Origin: CAZKGE01 sp964636405
GTDB lineage: Bacteria > Bacillota > Clostridia > Christensenellales > CAG-138
Assembly: GCA_964636405.1 (NCBI GenBank)
Contig: CAZWSI010000001.1
Location: 79,635 to 143,634, forward strand
Direction of reading: 5' to 3'
DNA length: 64,000 bases
The notes under the pieces were generated by a model. That model did no database searches. It had not been told where the DNA came from and saw only the letters and a program-made list of their open reading frames with translations. Numbering within the stretch: position 1 is the stretch's first letter; each line of letters starts with the position of its first letter. Shown one piece after another: positions 41,634 through 51,199 of this stretch. A program made the position numbers and the translations under genes.

Positions 41634-43067
41634 TTACAGAATGCGGCGCTGCGCATCGCAAAGGAGCTCGACGCCGCCCTCGATGGTAAAGCACGAGCCG
41701 CCCTCGTTTGAAAGCGTGAAGCTGAAGGCCCGTCCGTCGCCCGAAAGCGGCGCTTCCAGCACGCCCCGGCTGTTTTTCGGCATGATACGCTCGTAAAACA
41801 CCCTGTCCGCGCCCGCCGTGGCCTCCACGGCGAGGATGCCGCCGCTGCCGCGCAAATAGAGCTCTTTAAGCTGCTTTTGCGCCACCTTGGAGCCCATATC
41901 CGTTTCCGGCGTGCGCCAATAGGCGCGGATGGGCGCGCCGTCGTAGCTTTCGCCCTCGTTAAAGCGGCAGAGCAGGCCCTCGCCTGTGAGCAGGTAGAGT
42001 GTGCCGTCGGCGGCGCAGAGATCCGTCACCGTAAAGCCGGTGCGCAGCATATAGCAGCGGCGGGCCAGATCGTAAACAAGAAGGGCGTTGTTTTGCTCCG
42101 CGCCGTCGAGCGCGACGGCAAAATAGAGCCGGTCGCGGCAGGCGGCGCCCGTGCAGCGGGAAAGCGCCGCCCGCGCGAGGATACCGCGCGCCTTGGACGC
42201 GTCGGAGAGCCTGCGCACGGTCTGCCCGTCGTAGCAGGAAAGCCCCCCGCCGGAGAGCACATACAGCACGTCGCCGCAGCGCACGCAGGCCGTGTGCGGG
42301 AGCCGCTCCATCTCCGCGTTCACGGGGTAGAGGCGGTAGTTGGCCGGCCGGTCGCCCAAGAGCCCGTAGAGCGAATTGCGCTTCCAGATCACGAGCTGGT
42401 TGCTCAGCGCGAACAGCCCCGTGATGGGATCGGAGTCCGCGCCAACCTCCACATGGCCGCCCGAGGTGTTTTCGCTGGCCGGATCGTTTGAAAAATCCTC
42501 CATGCTGCGCGTACCGCCCGGCGCCATGCTCCAATAGAGCCGCGCGGGGTGCGCGGGGTCGCCCGCCGCAAAGAGCCGGTTGTAATAGAGCTCCATAAAG
42601 CGCAGCGGCATGTCGGAAAGTGCCTCGGCGCTGCCAAAGAGCGCGGCGGAGGCGGCCTGCCCGTCCCATTTGCGCAGTTGCTGCGCGCCGTTTGAGGCGA
42701 GCAGGTATTCCGTCGCGCCGATCTTGACGCGCTGAAAATCGAACGCCGCCGGGTCTTCGCAATCCGTCGCGTAGCCGGCGAGCGTTTCCCAGCCTGTGCC
42801 GCCGTGCCGAAAGAGCGTAAGCCCCGTGCGCGCGGTCACGATAAAATCCAGCGCGCCGCTGCTGTTTTTTATATACAGCCTGCGGCAATCTTCGCCCGCC
42901 GGGTGCGCGGGCGGCCCGTGCCGGACATAGCCCCTGGCCACGGAGAGCCGCCCGCCGTCCGTATCCATGTTTTCCGCGTCCGGGCTTTCATTGGCGGGCA
43001 GATCGTTTTCGCAGACCGACTGGTTGACGCCTAAAAACGAGGGAATGCAGTATCGCACAAAGGCCAC
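41634..43067 (-). CDS. Phage propeller-type head-completion/tail protein
   Basis: A 477-residue beta-rich protein with many short strand-turn repeats (LYYNRLFAAGDPAHPARLYWS, NQLVIWKRNSLYGLLGD, DVLYVLSGGGLSCYDG). The N-terminus GVNQSVCENDLPANESPDAENMD matches phage proteins described as stabilisation or hub proteins at the portal-adaptor exit. P22 gp10-like activity is a reasonable guess. Directly follows the adaptor gene. Intact. Confidence 0.65.
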   Translation of the reverse strand: MAFVRYCIPSFLGVNQSVCENDLPANESPDAENMDTDGGRLSVARGYVRHGPPAHPAGEDCRRLYIKNSSGALDFIVTARTGLTLFRHGGTGWETLAGYATDCEDPAAFDFQRVKIGATEYLLASNGAQQLRKWDGQAASAALFGSAEALSDMPLRFMELYYNRLFAAGDPAHPARLYWSMAPGGTRSMEDFSNDPASENTSGGHVEVGADSDPITGLFALSNQLVIWKRNSLYGLLGDRPANYRLYPVNAEMERLPHTACVRCGDVLYVLSGGGLSCYDGQTVRRLSDASKARGILARAALSRCTGAACRDRLYFAVALDGAEQNNALLVYDLARRCYMLRTGFTVTDLCAADGTLYLLTGEGLLCRFNEGESYDGAPIRAYWRTPETDMGSKVAQKQLKELYLRGSGGILAVEATAGADRVFYERIMPKNSRGVLEAPLSGDGRAFSFTLSNEGGSCFTIEGGVELLCDAQRRIL

Positions 43068-43070
43068 GGT

Positions 43071-43625
43071 TCAGCCCTCCCCATATCGGTTTTCGATGCG
43101 GTATGAATCGGCCTCGCCCATATCCCGGCGCAGCTTGCGGCGCCCTTCGCGGTAGAGCTCGAAGCACTGACGCGCCGCGCTGAGCGAGGCTGCGTCCCCC
43201 ATGGCGCGCTCCCGCGCCACGGCGTAGGTCACAAGCAGGCTGTGCGCGTGCGCGGGCAGGTCGGGCACGTCCGTATCGATGCGCAGCTCCTTCGGCAGGA
43301 AGCGGTAGGTGATGCATGCGGGGCCGTCCGGCACGCCCGGCACATGGAGCAGCCCCGTGCCCACGCCGTAGTAAAAGGCGACGCGCGTGCCGTCCCGGGT
43401 GAGAGCGAGCACCTTTACGCAGCCGCGCGGCAGCTCCGCCGTGTCCACCGTGCCGCTTGAAACGGTCACCGGGTCCGTGCGCCGGGGCTGCGCGGCGCTC
43501 GCTGCGTCGATCATCGCGTCGTTGAGATAGCGGGTGAGCTTATCGCGCCAGAGCTCGATGGTCTGCGCGTCGGTCGCGCGGCCAAGCTGCTCGAGCGCGG
43601 CGGTGAGAAGTTCCAGCAGCGTCAT
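43071..43625 (-). CDS. Phage head-tail adaptor-like protein
   Basis: A 184-residue protein that begins with helices (TLLELLTAALEQLGRATDAQTIELWRDKLTRYLNDAM in part) and ends with a long Arg-rich helix (REGRRKLRRDMGEADSYRIE). Layout and position after capsid genes match P22 gp4-like or DUF4815-like adaptors that dock below the portal. ATG 43625 follows GAGGAGG. Confidence 0.6.
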   Translation of the reverse strand: MTLLELLTAALEQLGRATDAQTIELWRDKLTRYLNDAMIDAASAAQPRRTDPVTVSSGTVDTAELPRGCVKVLALTRDGTRVAFYYGVGTGLLHVPGVPDGPACITYRFLPKELRIDTDVPDLPAHAHSLLVTYAVARERAMGDAASLSAARQCFELYREGRRKLRRDMGEADSYRIENRYGEG

Positions 43626-43636
43626 AGCGCGCCTCC

Positions 43637-43915
43637 TCAGCCTACGCGCTTGCCGCCGTCGCGGCAAAACGCGCGCACGGCCTTTTCGCTCTCCGCGCGG
43701 AGACGGCTGCTGCGGGCGATTACGTCCGCAAGACTCTTGGGAACCTCCACGGGGACGTTCGTCTTAATGCGGAAAAAGTGTCCGTTCACGCCGCCCTCCC
43801 AAAAGGGCTCCCCGTTTACGGGCAGGATCGTGACCCAAATCTTCTTTTCCCCGGCAAGCAGCCGGCCCGTTTCGCTCGTAATGTGATCGATCTCCCGTTC
43901 ACTGATGTATTCCAT
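43637..43915 (-). CDS. Small phage head protein, unknown
   Basis: A 92-residue protein: short N-terminal helix (ISEREIDHITSETGRLLAG), then strands including PFWEGGVNGHFFRIKTNVPVEVP and a C-terminal helix. The PFWEGGVNGHFFRIKTN pattern occurs between the capsid and adaptor genes in related prophages. ATG 43915 is preceded by AGAGGAG. Function unknown. Confidence 0.65.
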   Translation of the reverse strand: MEYISEREIDHITSETGRLLAGEKKIWVTILPVNGEPFWEGGVNGHFFRIKTNVPVEVPKSLADVIARSSRLRAESEKAVRAFCRDGGKRVG

Positions 43916-44007
43916 GTTATTGGCTCCTCTCAAAATGGTTTTTACTCGTTTTCGTAAAGCCGTCGGCGCGCGCCTTCGGTTTTCGGCTTGCCCGGTCCGT
44001 CCGGCGC

Positions 44008-44037
44008 CCCCCGCGCCCGTAAACGCGGGCGCGGGGG
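44008..44037 (-). terminator. Very GC-rich hairpin just after the capsid gene
   Basis: CCCCCGCGCCCG (44008-44019) and CGGGCGCGGGGG (44026-44037) form a perfect 12-bp stem with a 6-base loop TAAACG, 29 bp beyond the capsid stop. There is no T-run, so it is probably a partial terminator or a 3' stabiliser that favours capsid mRNA over downstream genes. Confidence 0.65.
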
Positions 44038-44065
44038 AGTAAGGCGACAAAGAAGCTTTGCCGTT

Positions 44066-45277
44066 TTATACGCTGACCGCGTGCTCGATGCGCACGAGCC
44101 AGAGGTTGTTGAGGATGGTCGCCGTATAGGCGGCCACCTTCGCGCCCACGGTGGAGCGCTGGTCGAGCGGATCGGCTGTGCCCGCCGAGCCCTTGGGCTT
44201 GATGATCGTTTGCAGCGTGCCGCTGCCCACCACGTCGATCACGCCGTACGCATCCGCGCCGAATACCAGCGTGGCGTGTACGGGCAGGCCCTTTTTGTCG
44301 GAATCGAGCGCGCCCACGTCCTCGCTGTACACGAGCGTGTTGGCCGGGATGGCCGCGACGACGGCGGCGGAGAGCGTAATGGTCTTTGCCGCCTTGTCGC
44401 AGGAGGCTACGGTGTAGGCCGTGGTGCCGATTTTAATCGCCGCGCCGGCGCTTAGATACGCGGCGGCCGCGTCGGGCAGCGCCGCCACGGTCACCGTGTC
44501 GCTCCCGGCGGCATGCGCGGTCACCTTGGTATACACGCTCTGGGAAAACACCTTCGCCTCGGTGGATTCGACGAAGACCACGCCAAAGAGCCGCCCAATC
44601 TCGCCGGAATAAATCTGCTCCGCGTTCGCATACTTGGACACGTCCTGCCACAGCGTGTCGCTTTGCAGATCGAAGGTCGCGTCGGGCGAGCAGATGCACA
44701 CAAAGTGCGGCTTGCGCGCGCCGCCGTCCGCGCCGTTTACAAACATGCGCGCCTTGGCCTTTTTCAGCGTGCGCACGGCCTTGCGGATCTCGGACACCGT
44801 GAGCTTGTCGGCGCTCGTGAGCGTGAGCCTGCTTGCGCGGCCTCCGGCGTACTGCACGTTGCTGCCCGCGCACATCGCGTCGCGCGTGACCCACTCCACC
44901 ACGGTTCCCAGTTGCTCGCCGAGCAGCTCGGCACTCTCGCAAATGACCGGGTCGTAGGAGGTGAGCTCGTAAAGGTCTGACACCTCCACATACGCGCCGT
45001 ATTGCTTGACCTCGGCCTCCACGCGCGTCTGCGCCAGGCTCTGGCCGTCGGGCGTAACGCCCTCAACGAGCGAAAGCGCCTCGGTATCGGGGGTAAAGAG
45101 CTCATAGCGCCGGAATTCCGCGCGCTTGCCGGCATGCTGCGGGATGGCGCGCTTCTGGCCGAAGCTTGCGTGCACGAGCCGGGTTTTGGCCGCTTCGAGC
45201 AGCGCCCGGTCATAGAAGGTTTTGTTGGAATAGGTGCTCGAGGCCGTGTTGAGCGTGGTATTGATCATATTAGACAT
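44066..45277 (-). CDS. Major capsid protein, N4-gp56 family
   Basis: A 403-residue HK97-fold capsid protein of the N4-gp56 family: YSNKTFYDRALLEAAKTRLVHASFGQK and FRRYELFTPDTEALSLVEGVTPDGQSL near the N-terminus, VEVSDLYELTSYDPV and a C-terminal QRSTVGAKVAAYTATILNNLWLVRIE. The middle (about 250-320) looks like an inserted Ig-like or decoration stretch (VTVAALPDAAAAYLSAGAAIKIG). Intact with GCAAGGAGG upstream. This family is typical of many Firmicutes and podovirus-like phages. Confidence 0.93.
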   Translation of the reverse strand: MSNMINTTLNTASSTYSNKTFYDRALLEAAKTRLVHASFGQKRAIPQHAGKRAEFRRYELFTPDTEALSLVEGVTPDGQSLAQTRVEAEVKQYGAYVEVSDLYELTSYDPVICESAELLGEQLGTVVEWVTRDAMCAGSNVQYAGGRASRLTLTSADKLTVSEIRKAVRTLKKAKARMFVNGADGGARKPHFVCICSPDATFDLQSDTLWQDVSKYANAEQIYSGEIGRLFGVVFVESTEAKVFSQSVYTKVTAHAAGSDTVTVAALPDAAAAYLSAGAAIKIGTTAYTVASCDKAAKTITLSAAVVAAIPANTLVYSEDVGALDSDKKGLPVHATLVFGADAYGVIDVVGSGTLQTIIKPKGSAGTADPLDQRSTVGAKVAAYTATILNNLWLVRIEHAVSV

Positions 45278-45298
45278 GCGATTTCCTCCTTGCGGTTC

Positions 45299-45814
45299 TT
45301 AAAGTGGGATGCGCCGGCCGCCGCGCGCCGCGGTCTGGATGGCGTTTTTGAGCTTGATAAACTCCGCGCTGTCCATCGAGGCGTAGTCCGGCCCGGTTGC
45401 GTTGCCCGTGCCGCCGCGGGTGCTGCGGGGCAGGGCGTTGCGGCGGGAAAGCGCGTCGGTCATGCGTTCGCGAGCGCTTTCCTCGCACGCCTCGGCGCGC
45501 TTTTCGGAAAGGTACACCCTTGCCGCCGCGTAGGGCGGAAGCTCCGCAAGGAGCTTGACAAAGGCCGCGTCCTCCGTCAGCGCGCGCAGATCGGCGTTTT
45601 CGGGCAGCAGGCCCTCCTGGATGAGCCGAACGAGCGCGTCCGCGAGCGCCTGAATCTTTGCCTCGTCCGTTTCAGTTCCGGCTTCGGGCCGGCGCGCGCC
45701 GGCCGCCTCCTGCGGCTCGTCGGCCGTATTGGACGCGACCGCTGCGGCTGAGCCGTTCCGCTGCCCGGTTTTTCCGAGCAGCGCCTGTTCAATGCGAGAA
45801 AGTTCGTCCTTCAT
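45299..45814 (-). CDS. Scaffold-like phage protein
   Basis: A 171-residue Ala/Glu/Arg-rich protein with disordered N-terminus and helical C-terminal half (RVYLSEKRAEACEESARERMTDAL). Placed between portal and capsid, the position of a scaffolding protein. The start overlaps the portal 3' end. No motif proves the role. Confidence 0.65.
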   Translation of the reverse strand: MKDELSRIEQALLGKTGQRNGSAAAVASNTADEPQEAAGARRPEAGTETDEAKIQALADALVRLIQEGLLPENADLRALTEDAAFVKLLAELPPYAAARVYLSEKRAEACEESARERMTDALSRRNALPRSTRGGTGNATGPDYASMDSAEFIKLKNAIQTAARGGRRIPL

Positions 45815-47444
45815 GGGTTCCTCCTTTAGATAATCTGGGCGCTTGCGCGCCCGGCTGCTGCTGCGAGGCTTCAGACTGCGCCTGCCGCTCCTGCTCGCGC
45901 ATCTCTTTCAGCACCGCGTCCTTTCCGTCGAACACCATCAGCTCCACGGCCTGCGCGGGCTTAAGGATGCCGGCGGAAAGCATGCGGAGCACGAGCTCGT
46001 TCTGGCTCATGGCGGAAAACTTCGTTTCCTGCTGGGCCCGCACCGAGATGCAGAATTCGATGGGCAGCCGCGCGTCGCCCTCTGCGCGCCGCATGAGCAT
46101 GGCGCTTTCAAAGCTGGCGCGCTTGATTTCCCCGCCTACCTGCACGCTGACTTGGCGCGTAAAGAAATTGAACTCGCGTTCCACGAGGATCTCCATGCGC
46201 ACCGCGTCGCGGAAGGTTTCGTGCAGCATGCGGGAAAAGACCCGCGCGCGCTTGTTGCTCATTTCCTGCAAGGCGGCGATGGCGGAGGCGGCGGTGATGC
46301 CGCCGGTCGTCATGCCGCGGGAAAAGTCGTTCGCGCCGCTTTCCTGCTTGATGTCCTCGCGCAGCTGCTGGATGTAGCCGATGAGATATTGCGGCAGCGG
46401 CGGTGTGGAAAACCAGGTTACGCCGTTTAGACTTTCGCCCCGGTGCACCTCCTTGGACCAGTCGCGCAGATCCTCCGTGTCAAAGCCGGAGCTTTCCGTA
46501 ACCAGAAGCTTGTTGTGCGAGGCCATGAGCGCGTTTTTCAGCACGAGCTGGTCGAGCTTGTCCGCGTAGCGCTGCTGCTTTTCAAAGAGGTCCACAATGC
46601 CCAGCCCCAGGCAGGAGCCCTTGCGCGGATAGAGCCTGGTGAGCAGGAAGGGGTACAGCCCGTGGTCGAAGTAGCCCTCGGGCTTTGCGTCGCGGCTGTC
46701 GGCGAGCACGCGGTTTGCCGCAAGCAGCGCCATATGCACGCGGGAGCGATCCTCCTCCGCGTCGTAGCTGCGCCACCAGAATTCCAGCAGCAGCACGCTC
46801 TTGGCGCGATCCGCCGCAAGCAGGCCGTCCTCGGGGGCGTCCGCGCTTTGCTGCGCGTCCGCCGCGAGATATGGCGCGTCCTTGGGGAAGCGTTCCTCCA
46901 TATACGCGAGCGTGCGGCGGGAGAATTTGATGATCGCCCGGCTGTCCTGCACATCGGTTACGAGCGGGTCGAACAGGATGGAGCGGTTGTCCACGGCACG
47001 GATGAACGCGCCGCCCAAGCCCGCGTTGAGCGCGCTGTCGTAGCCCACCTCCTGCACGGCGTAGCCGCCAACGAGCAGATCGTGCACCGCGCTGCGGTAT
47101 TCGGCGGCGTAGCTTGCCGCATCGTGGTTTTGCCGTACCACGGCCTCCACCACGCGGGCAATCTCCGCGTCGTCCGGGCTTTCGGGAACCACCACGGCCT
47201 CCGGGATGCGGTCGAGCAGCTCCGCGCCGATGTTTTCGATGGTGGACTGGATCACGGGGGTTACGGGGCGCGGCTCGTTGGGGTCGGTCACGGGCACGTC
47301 GTGCCAATGATCGCCCCTGTACATGCGCTCGCAGTTCTCCAGCCGCCGCCACTCGCTCGCGTAGGCGCTGCGGTATTCCGCAAAGAGCCGGTAAGCCCGG
47401 AGCGCGAGAAGCTGTTTTGCCTCGCTTTGGTCATTTACTTTCAT
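45789..47444 (-). CDS. Phage portal protein
   Basis: A 551-residue portal protein. N-terminal YRSAYASEWRRLENCERMYRGDHWHD, the portal core LLDRIPEAVVVPESPDD through ILFDPLVTDVQDSRAIIKFSRR, a C-terminal stem rich in helices (REDIKQESGANDFSRGMTTGGITAASAIAAL), and a Gln-rich tail. Dodecameric portals are the DNA gate of the capsid. ATG 47444 follows GGAGG. Intact. Confidence 0.93.
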   Translation of the reverse strand: MKVNDQSEAKQLLALRAYRLFAEYRSAYASEWRRLENCERMYRGDHWHDVPVTDPNEPRPVTPVIQSTIENIGAELLDRIPEAVVVPESPDDAEIARVVEAVVRQNHDAASYAAEYRSAVHDLLVGGYAVQEVGYDSALNAGLGGAFIRAVDNRSILFDPLVTDVQDSRAIIKFSRRTLAYMEERFPKDAPYLAADAQQSADAPEDGLLAADRAKSVLLLEFWWRSYDAEEDRSRVHMALLAANRVLADSRDAKPEGYFDHGLYPFLLTRLYPRKGSCLGLGIVDLFEKQQRYADKLDQLVLKNALMASHNKLLVTESSGFDTEDLRDWSKEVHRGESLNGVTWFSTPPLPQYLIGYIQQLREDIKQESGANDFSRGMTTGGITAASAIAALQEMSNKRARVFSRMLHETFRDAVRMEILVEREFNFFTRQVSVQVGGEIKRASFESAMLMRRAEGDARLPIEFCISVRAQQETKFSAMSQNELVLRMLSAGILKPAQAVELMVFDGKDAVLKEMREQERQAQSEASQQQPGAQAPRLSKGGTHEGRTFSH

Positions 47445-47479
47445 GGATCGTCCTCCAAATGGTAGATAATTTGCGCGCT

Positions 47480-48814
<1,335 letters not shown>

Positions 48815-48815
48815 G

Positions 48816-49229
48816 TCATTCTCCCCACCTTTCCTGATCGTCCATCACGATTACGATGCGCTTCCCGTCCGGCGCGGCGGGTTCGAGCCCGTAACCCAGT
48901 TCGCGAAGCAGAGTGGCCGCAACGCTTTGCTGCACTTCGCCAAGGAGCACGCGCTCGACAAGGTGGCGCTCGATGCGGCGCAGCGCGCCCCCCAGCACCC
49001 TGCGCGCGCGTCCCCGGCCTTCCGAGGCGCAGGATCGAATCTCCTCGCGGCTTAAGCCCGTCGCTTCGGCAAGCCCCGACAGCGTGTAGGGAACCTGCCT
49101 GTAGAAGGGCGAGCCGTTTTTGAGGACGGCGCGCTCCCTTGTGGCGTCGCATTCCGCGAAGTAGTCCGCGCAGGCCTGTTCCAGCGCGCGCGTCCTCGGG
49201 CCTTTTTCCGCGTTTGAGCGTTTTGCCAT
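48816..49229 (-). CDS. Phage terminase small subunit-like protein
   Basis: A 137-residue basic helical protein: ALEQACADYFAECDATRERAV, then PYTLSGLAEATGLSREEIRSC with a helix-turn-helix character, and IERHLVERVLLGEVQQ. It sits directly upstream of the large terminase, the standard place for the DNA-recognition subunit. AAGGAG precedes ATG 49229. First gene of the module. Confidence 0.85.
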   Translation of the reverse strand: MAKRSNAEKGPRTRALEQACADYFAECDATRERAVLKNGSPFYRQVPYTLSGLAEATGLSREEIRSCASEGRGRARRVLGGALRRIERHLVERVLLGEVQQSVAATLLRELGYGLEPAAPDGKRIVIVMDDQERWGE

Positions 49230-49325
49230 GCTTCGCTCCTTTCCGTCCCCGCAAGGGCGAGAGGCCGCTCCTTTCAGGGACAGCATCAGCATACCGCCGC
49301 GCGCAGGCAAAAAAACTTTAACTTT

Positions 49326-49415
49326 CGCCATAATTGGGCGCAAAAAAACCGCCCTATTTCAGACGGTTTTCTTCGTTTTGCCGCTATGCTTTTTTAAGCT
49401 GACGCCATAATTGGG
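49326..49415. repeat. 13-bp direct repeat around the cupin terminator
   Basis: CGCCATAATTGGG occurs at 49326-49338 and again at 49403-49415, 77 bp apart, at the upstream edge of the phage module. It contains a -10-like CATAAT on the plus strand and could be a regulatory site or a trace of recombination. Confidence 0.6.
49342..49370 (-). terminator. Terminator of the cupin gene
   Basis: On the minus strand AAAACCG (49364-49370 as CGGTTTT) pairs with CGGTTTT (49345-49351) across a 12-base loop, with seven Ts following. It isolates the cupin gene from the phage module. Confidence 0.75.
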
Positions 49416-49433
49416 GGCGGCGCGGCACGCCCG

Positions 49434-49787
49434 TCAAGCGCTGTACAAAATGAGCGCGATGATCTGCAGCGGCTCGTCGCCTACGCAGCGGATGCCGTGG
49501 CCCTGGCCGGCGGGCGTAAAGGTAACGTCGCCCGCTTCGACGGGCACGATGCGGCCGTTGTCGTTAAACTCCGCCCTGCCGCTATAAATATAGTAGGTTT
49601 CGGACTCGCCCGTGTGCGTGTGGAAGCCGATGCCGTGGCCGGGCAGCAGCGTCGTGTGCGCAAAAACGCGTCCCTTGCCGTTCATTTCCGCATCGCTGTT
49701 GACGAGGCTGCGCACCGTGATGTAACCCTCGCCGCCAAATTTCCGCTCGAAACGCTTCACCGTTTCGTCCTGCTTCTTTCGTACCAT
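49434..49787 (-). CDS. Cupin-domain protein
   Basis: A 117-residue single-cupin protein with metal motif 1 HTHTGESETYYIYSGRAEF and motif 2 around PAGQGHGIRC. Small cupins of this kind bind a metal and a small ligand or act as isomerases or dioxygenases. SD TGGGAGGTAAGGC. It is divergent from the LacI-type regulator, so it may be its target. Confidence 0.88.
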   Translation of the reverse strand: MVRKKQDETVKRFERKFGGEGYITVRSLVNSDAEMNGKGRVFAHTTLLPGHGIGFHTHTGESETYYIYSGRAEFNDNGRIVPVEAGDVTFTPAGQGHGIRCVGDEPLQIIALILYSA

Positions 49788-49895
49788 GCCTTACCTCCCA
49801 TAATAAACAATCGGTTGCAATCATTCAATCCATTATATATGAGGCGTTTATATTGTCAAGATACCAGAAATTTTGAAATAGCTTTCAATCCTTGG

Positions 49896-49924
49896 TTGAC
49901 GGAAGCCGCAACAAGCGATAAACT
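49896..49924 (+). promoter_or_regulatory. Promoter of the LacI-family regulator
   Basis: TTGACG (49896-49901), 17 bp, TAAACT (49919-49924), about 30 bp before GTG 49956. Confidence 0.65.
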
Positions 49925-49925
49925 A

Positions 49926-49937
49926 AAGCAAACGCTT
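49926..49937 (+). promoter_or_regulatory. Candidate LacI-type operator
   Basis: AAGCAAACGCTT directly follows the -10 element and covers the likely transcription start. It has AAGC/GCTT arms and an AACG core like LacI/CcpA-type sites, suggesting autorepression. Short and imperfect. Confidence 0.4.
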
Positions 49938-49955
49938 CGGCCTGCGGAGGATTTT

Positions 49956-50951
49956 GTGCAAGACGTAACCATATACGATATCGCAAAGATGGCGAACATC
50001 TCGGCCAGCACGGTTTCCCGTGTGGCAAACAATAAGGCCGGCGTGAAAAAAGCCACGAGGGCCCGGGTTTTGAAGCTCATGGAGGAATACCATTACGTGC
50101 CGAACGAGGCGGCGCGCGGGCTGGTTAATCAGGCGTCCAAAATGATCGGCATCCTGATTACCGATATTCGCACAACGCACCATACCGACGGCGTTTATTA
50201 TCTGGAAAAGGAGCTTTCCAAGCAGGGCTATTCCTGCCTCATATACAACACGGGAACCGCCCCGGAGGATCAGGCGCGTTATTTTCAAGCGCTCAGCCAG
50301 CGCAAGGTCGAGGCCGCGGTGCTGATGGGCTCCGTTTACCAAACCGAAGCGGTGCAAAGCGCGATTCAAACGTATCTGCCCACGGCGCCCATCTTTATTT
50401 GCAACGGATATCTGGACGCGCCGAACGTATACGGCGTGATCGCGGACGAATTGAACGGCGTTTGCGATTGCGTGCGCTTTCTTGCCGAAAAAGGGAGAAC
50501 GCGCCTCGCGTTTCTGGTGGATCACTACACGCCCAGCAACCTGCTTAAGCGGAACGGCTTTGAAATCGGCGTGGCGCAGTTTTGCGGCCGCGCGGAGCCG
50601 CTCGTGATCGAAACGGGCACGGCCATTTCCGATATTTACGCCGCGACGCGGAGCTTAATGGCGAAGCGTCCCGAAACCGACGGCATCATTTTTTCGGAGG
50701 ATCTGACGGCGGTGGTCGGCCTGCGCGCGCTGGTGGAAACGGGCGTCGCCGTGCCGGGGCGCGTTTCGGTAATCGGGATCAACAATTCCCAATACGCGGA
50801 AATCTGCACGCCCACCTTAACCTCGCTTGATACCATGCTCTACGATTTGAGCCTGACCGCCGCGCGGAATCTCATCGAGGTGCTGAACGGCCGGCGCATC
50901 AGCAAGCGCATGATGATCTATTCCGAAATTGTCGAACGCCAGTCGACCTGA
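49956..50951 (+). CDS. LacI-family transcriptional regulator
   Basis: A 331-residue regulator with the LacI helix-turn-helix IYDIAKMANISASTVSRVANN (residues 6-26) and hinge YVPNEAARGLVNQ, then a periplasmic-binding-like effector domain with DGIIFSEDLTAVVGLRAL. GTG 49956 follows GCGGAGG by five bases; upstream in-frame sequence reads through the promoter and is not coding. Flanked by a cupin gene and a ketopantoate reductase/cyclase pair, so it likely controls a small-molecule pathway. Confidence 0.93.
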   Translation: MQDVTIYDIAKMANISASTVSRVANNKAGVKKATRARVLKLMEEYHYVPNEAARGLVNQASKMIGILITDIRTTHHTDGVYYLEKELSKQGYSCLIYNTGTAPEDQARYFQALSQRKVEAAVLMGSVYQTEAVQSAIQTYLPTAPIFICNGYLDAPNVYGVIADELNGVCDCVRFLAEKGRTRLAFLVDHYTPSNLLKRNGFEIGVAQFCGRAEPLVIETGTAISDIYAATRSLMAKRPETDGIIFSEDLTAVVGLRALVETGVAVPGRVSVIGINNSQYAEICTPTLTSLDTMLYDLSLTAARNLIEVLNGRRISKRMMIYSEIVERQST

Positions 50952-51098
50952 GAAGGCCGGCCGGCATCTGCGCGGGCTTGACCTCGGCGAAGCAATTTTT
51001 TGTCTGGGATAATATGGATAAAGCGACCGATTGCGCATCCAGCCTTTCTGCTTTCGAAAAAATAAAAGCTTATTTTACAAGAAATTTGAAAAAACGTA

Positions 51099-51127
51099 TT
51101 GCTTTTGGAAATCGATTATGTTATCTT
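51099..51127 (+). promoter_or_regulatory. Promoter of the panE-like gene
   Basis: TTGCTT (51099-51104), 17 bp, TATCTT (51122-51127), in a 150-bp very AT-rich pocket. The region also has two ATCGAT palindromes (51111-51116 and 51136-51141 approx.), a possible operator pair. Confidence 0.5.
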
Positions 51128-51199
51128 ATTTTTGCAATCGATGTTATTTTAATCAACTTATTTTTTACAGCCATTTGGCTGCTGCCTTTAGGAGCCAGG

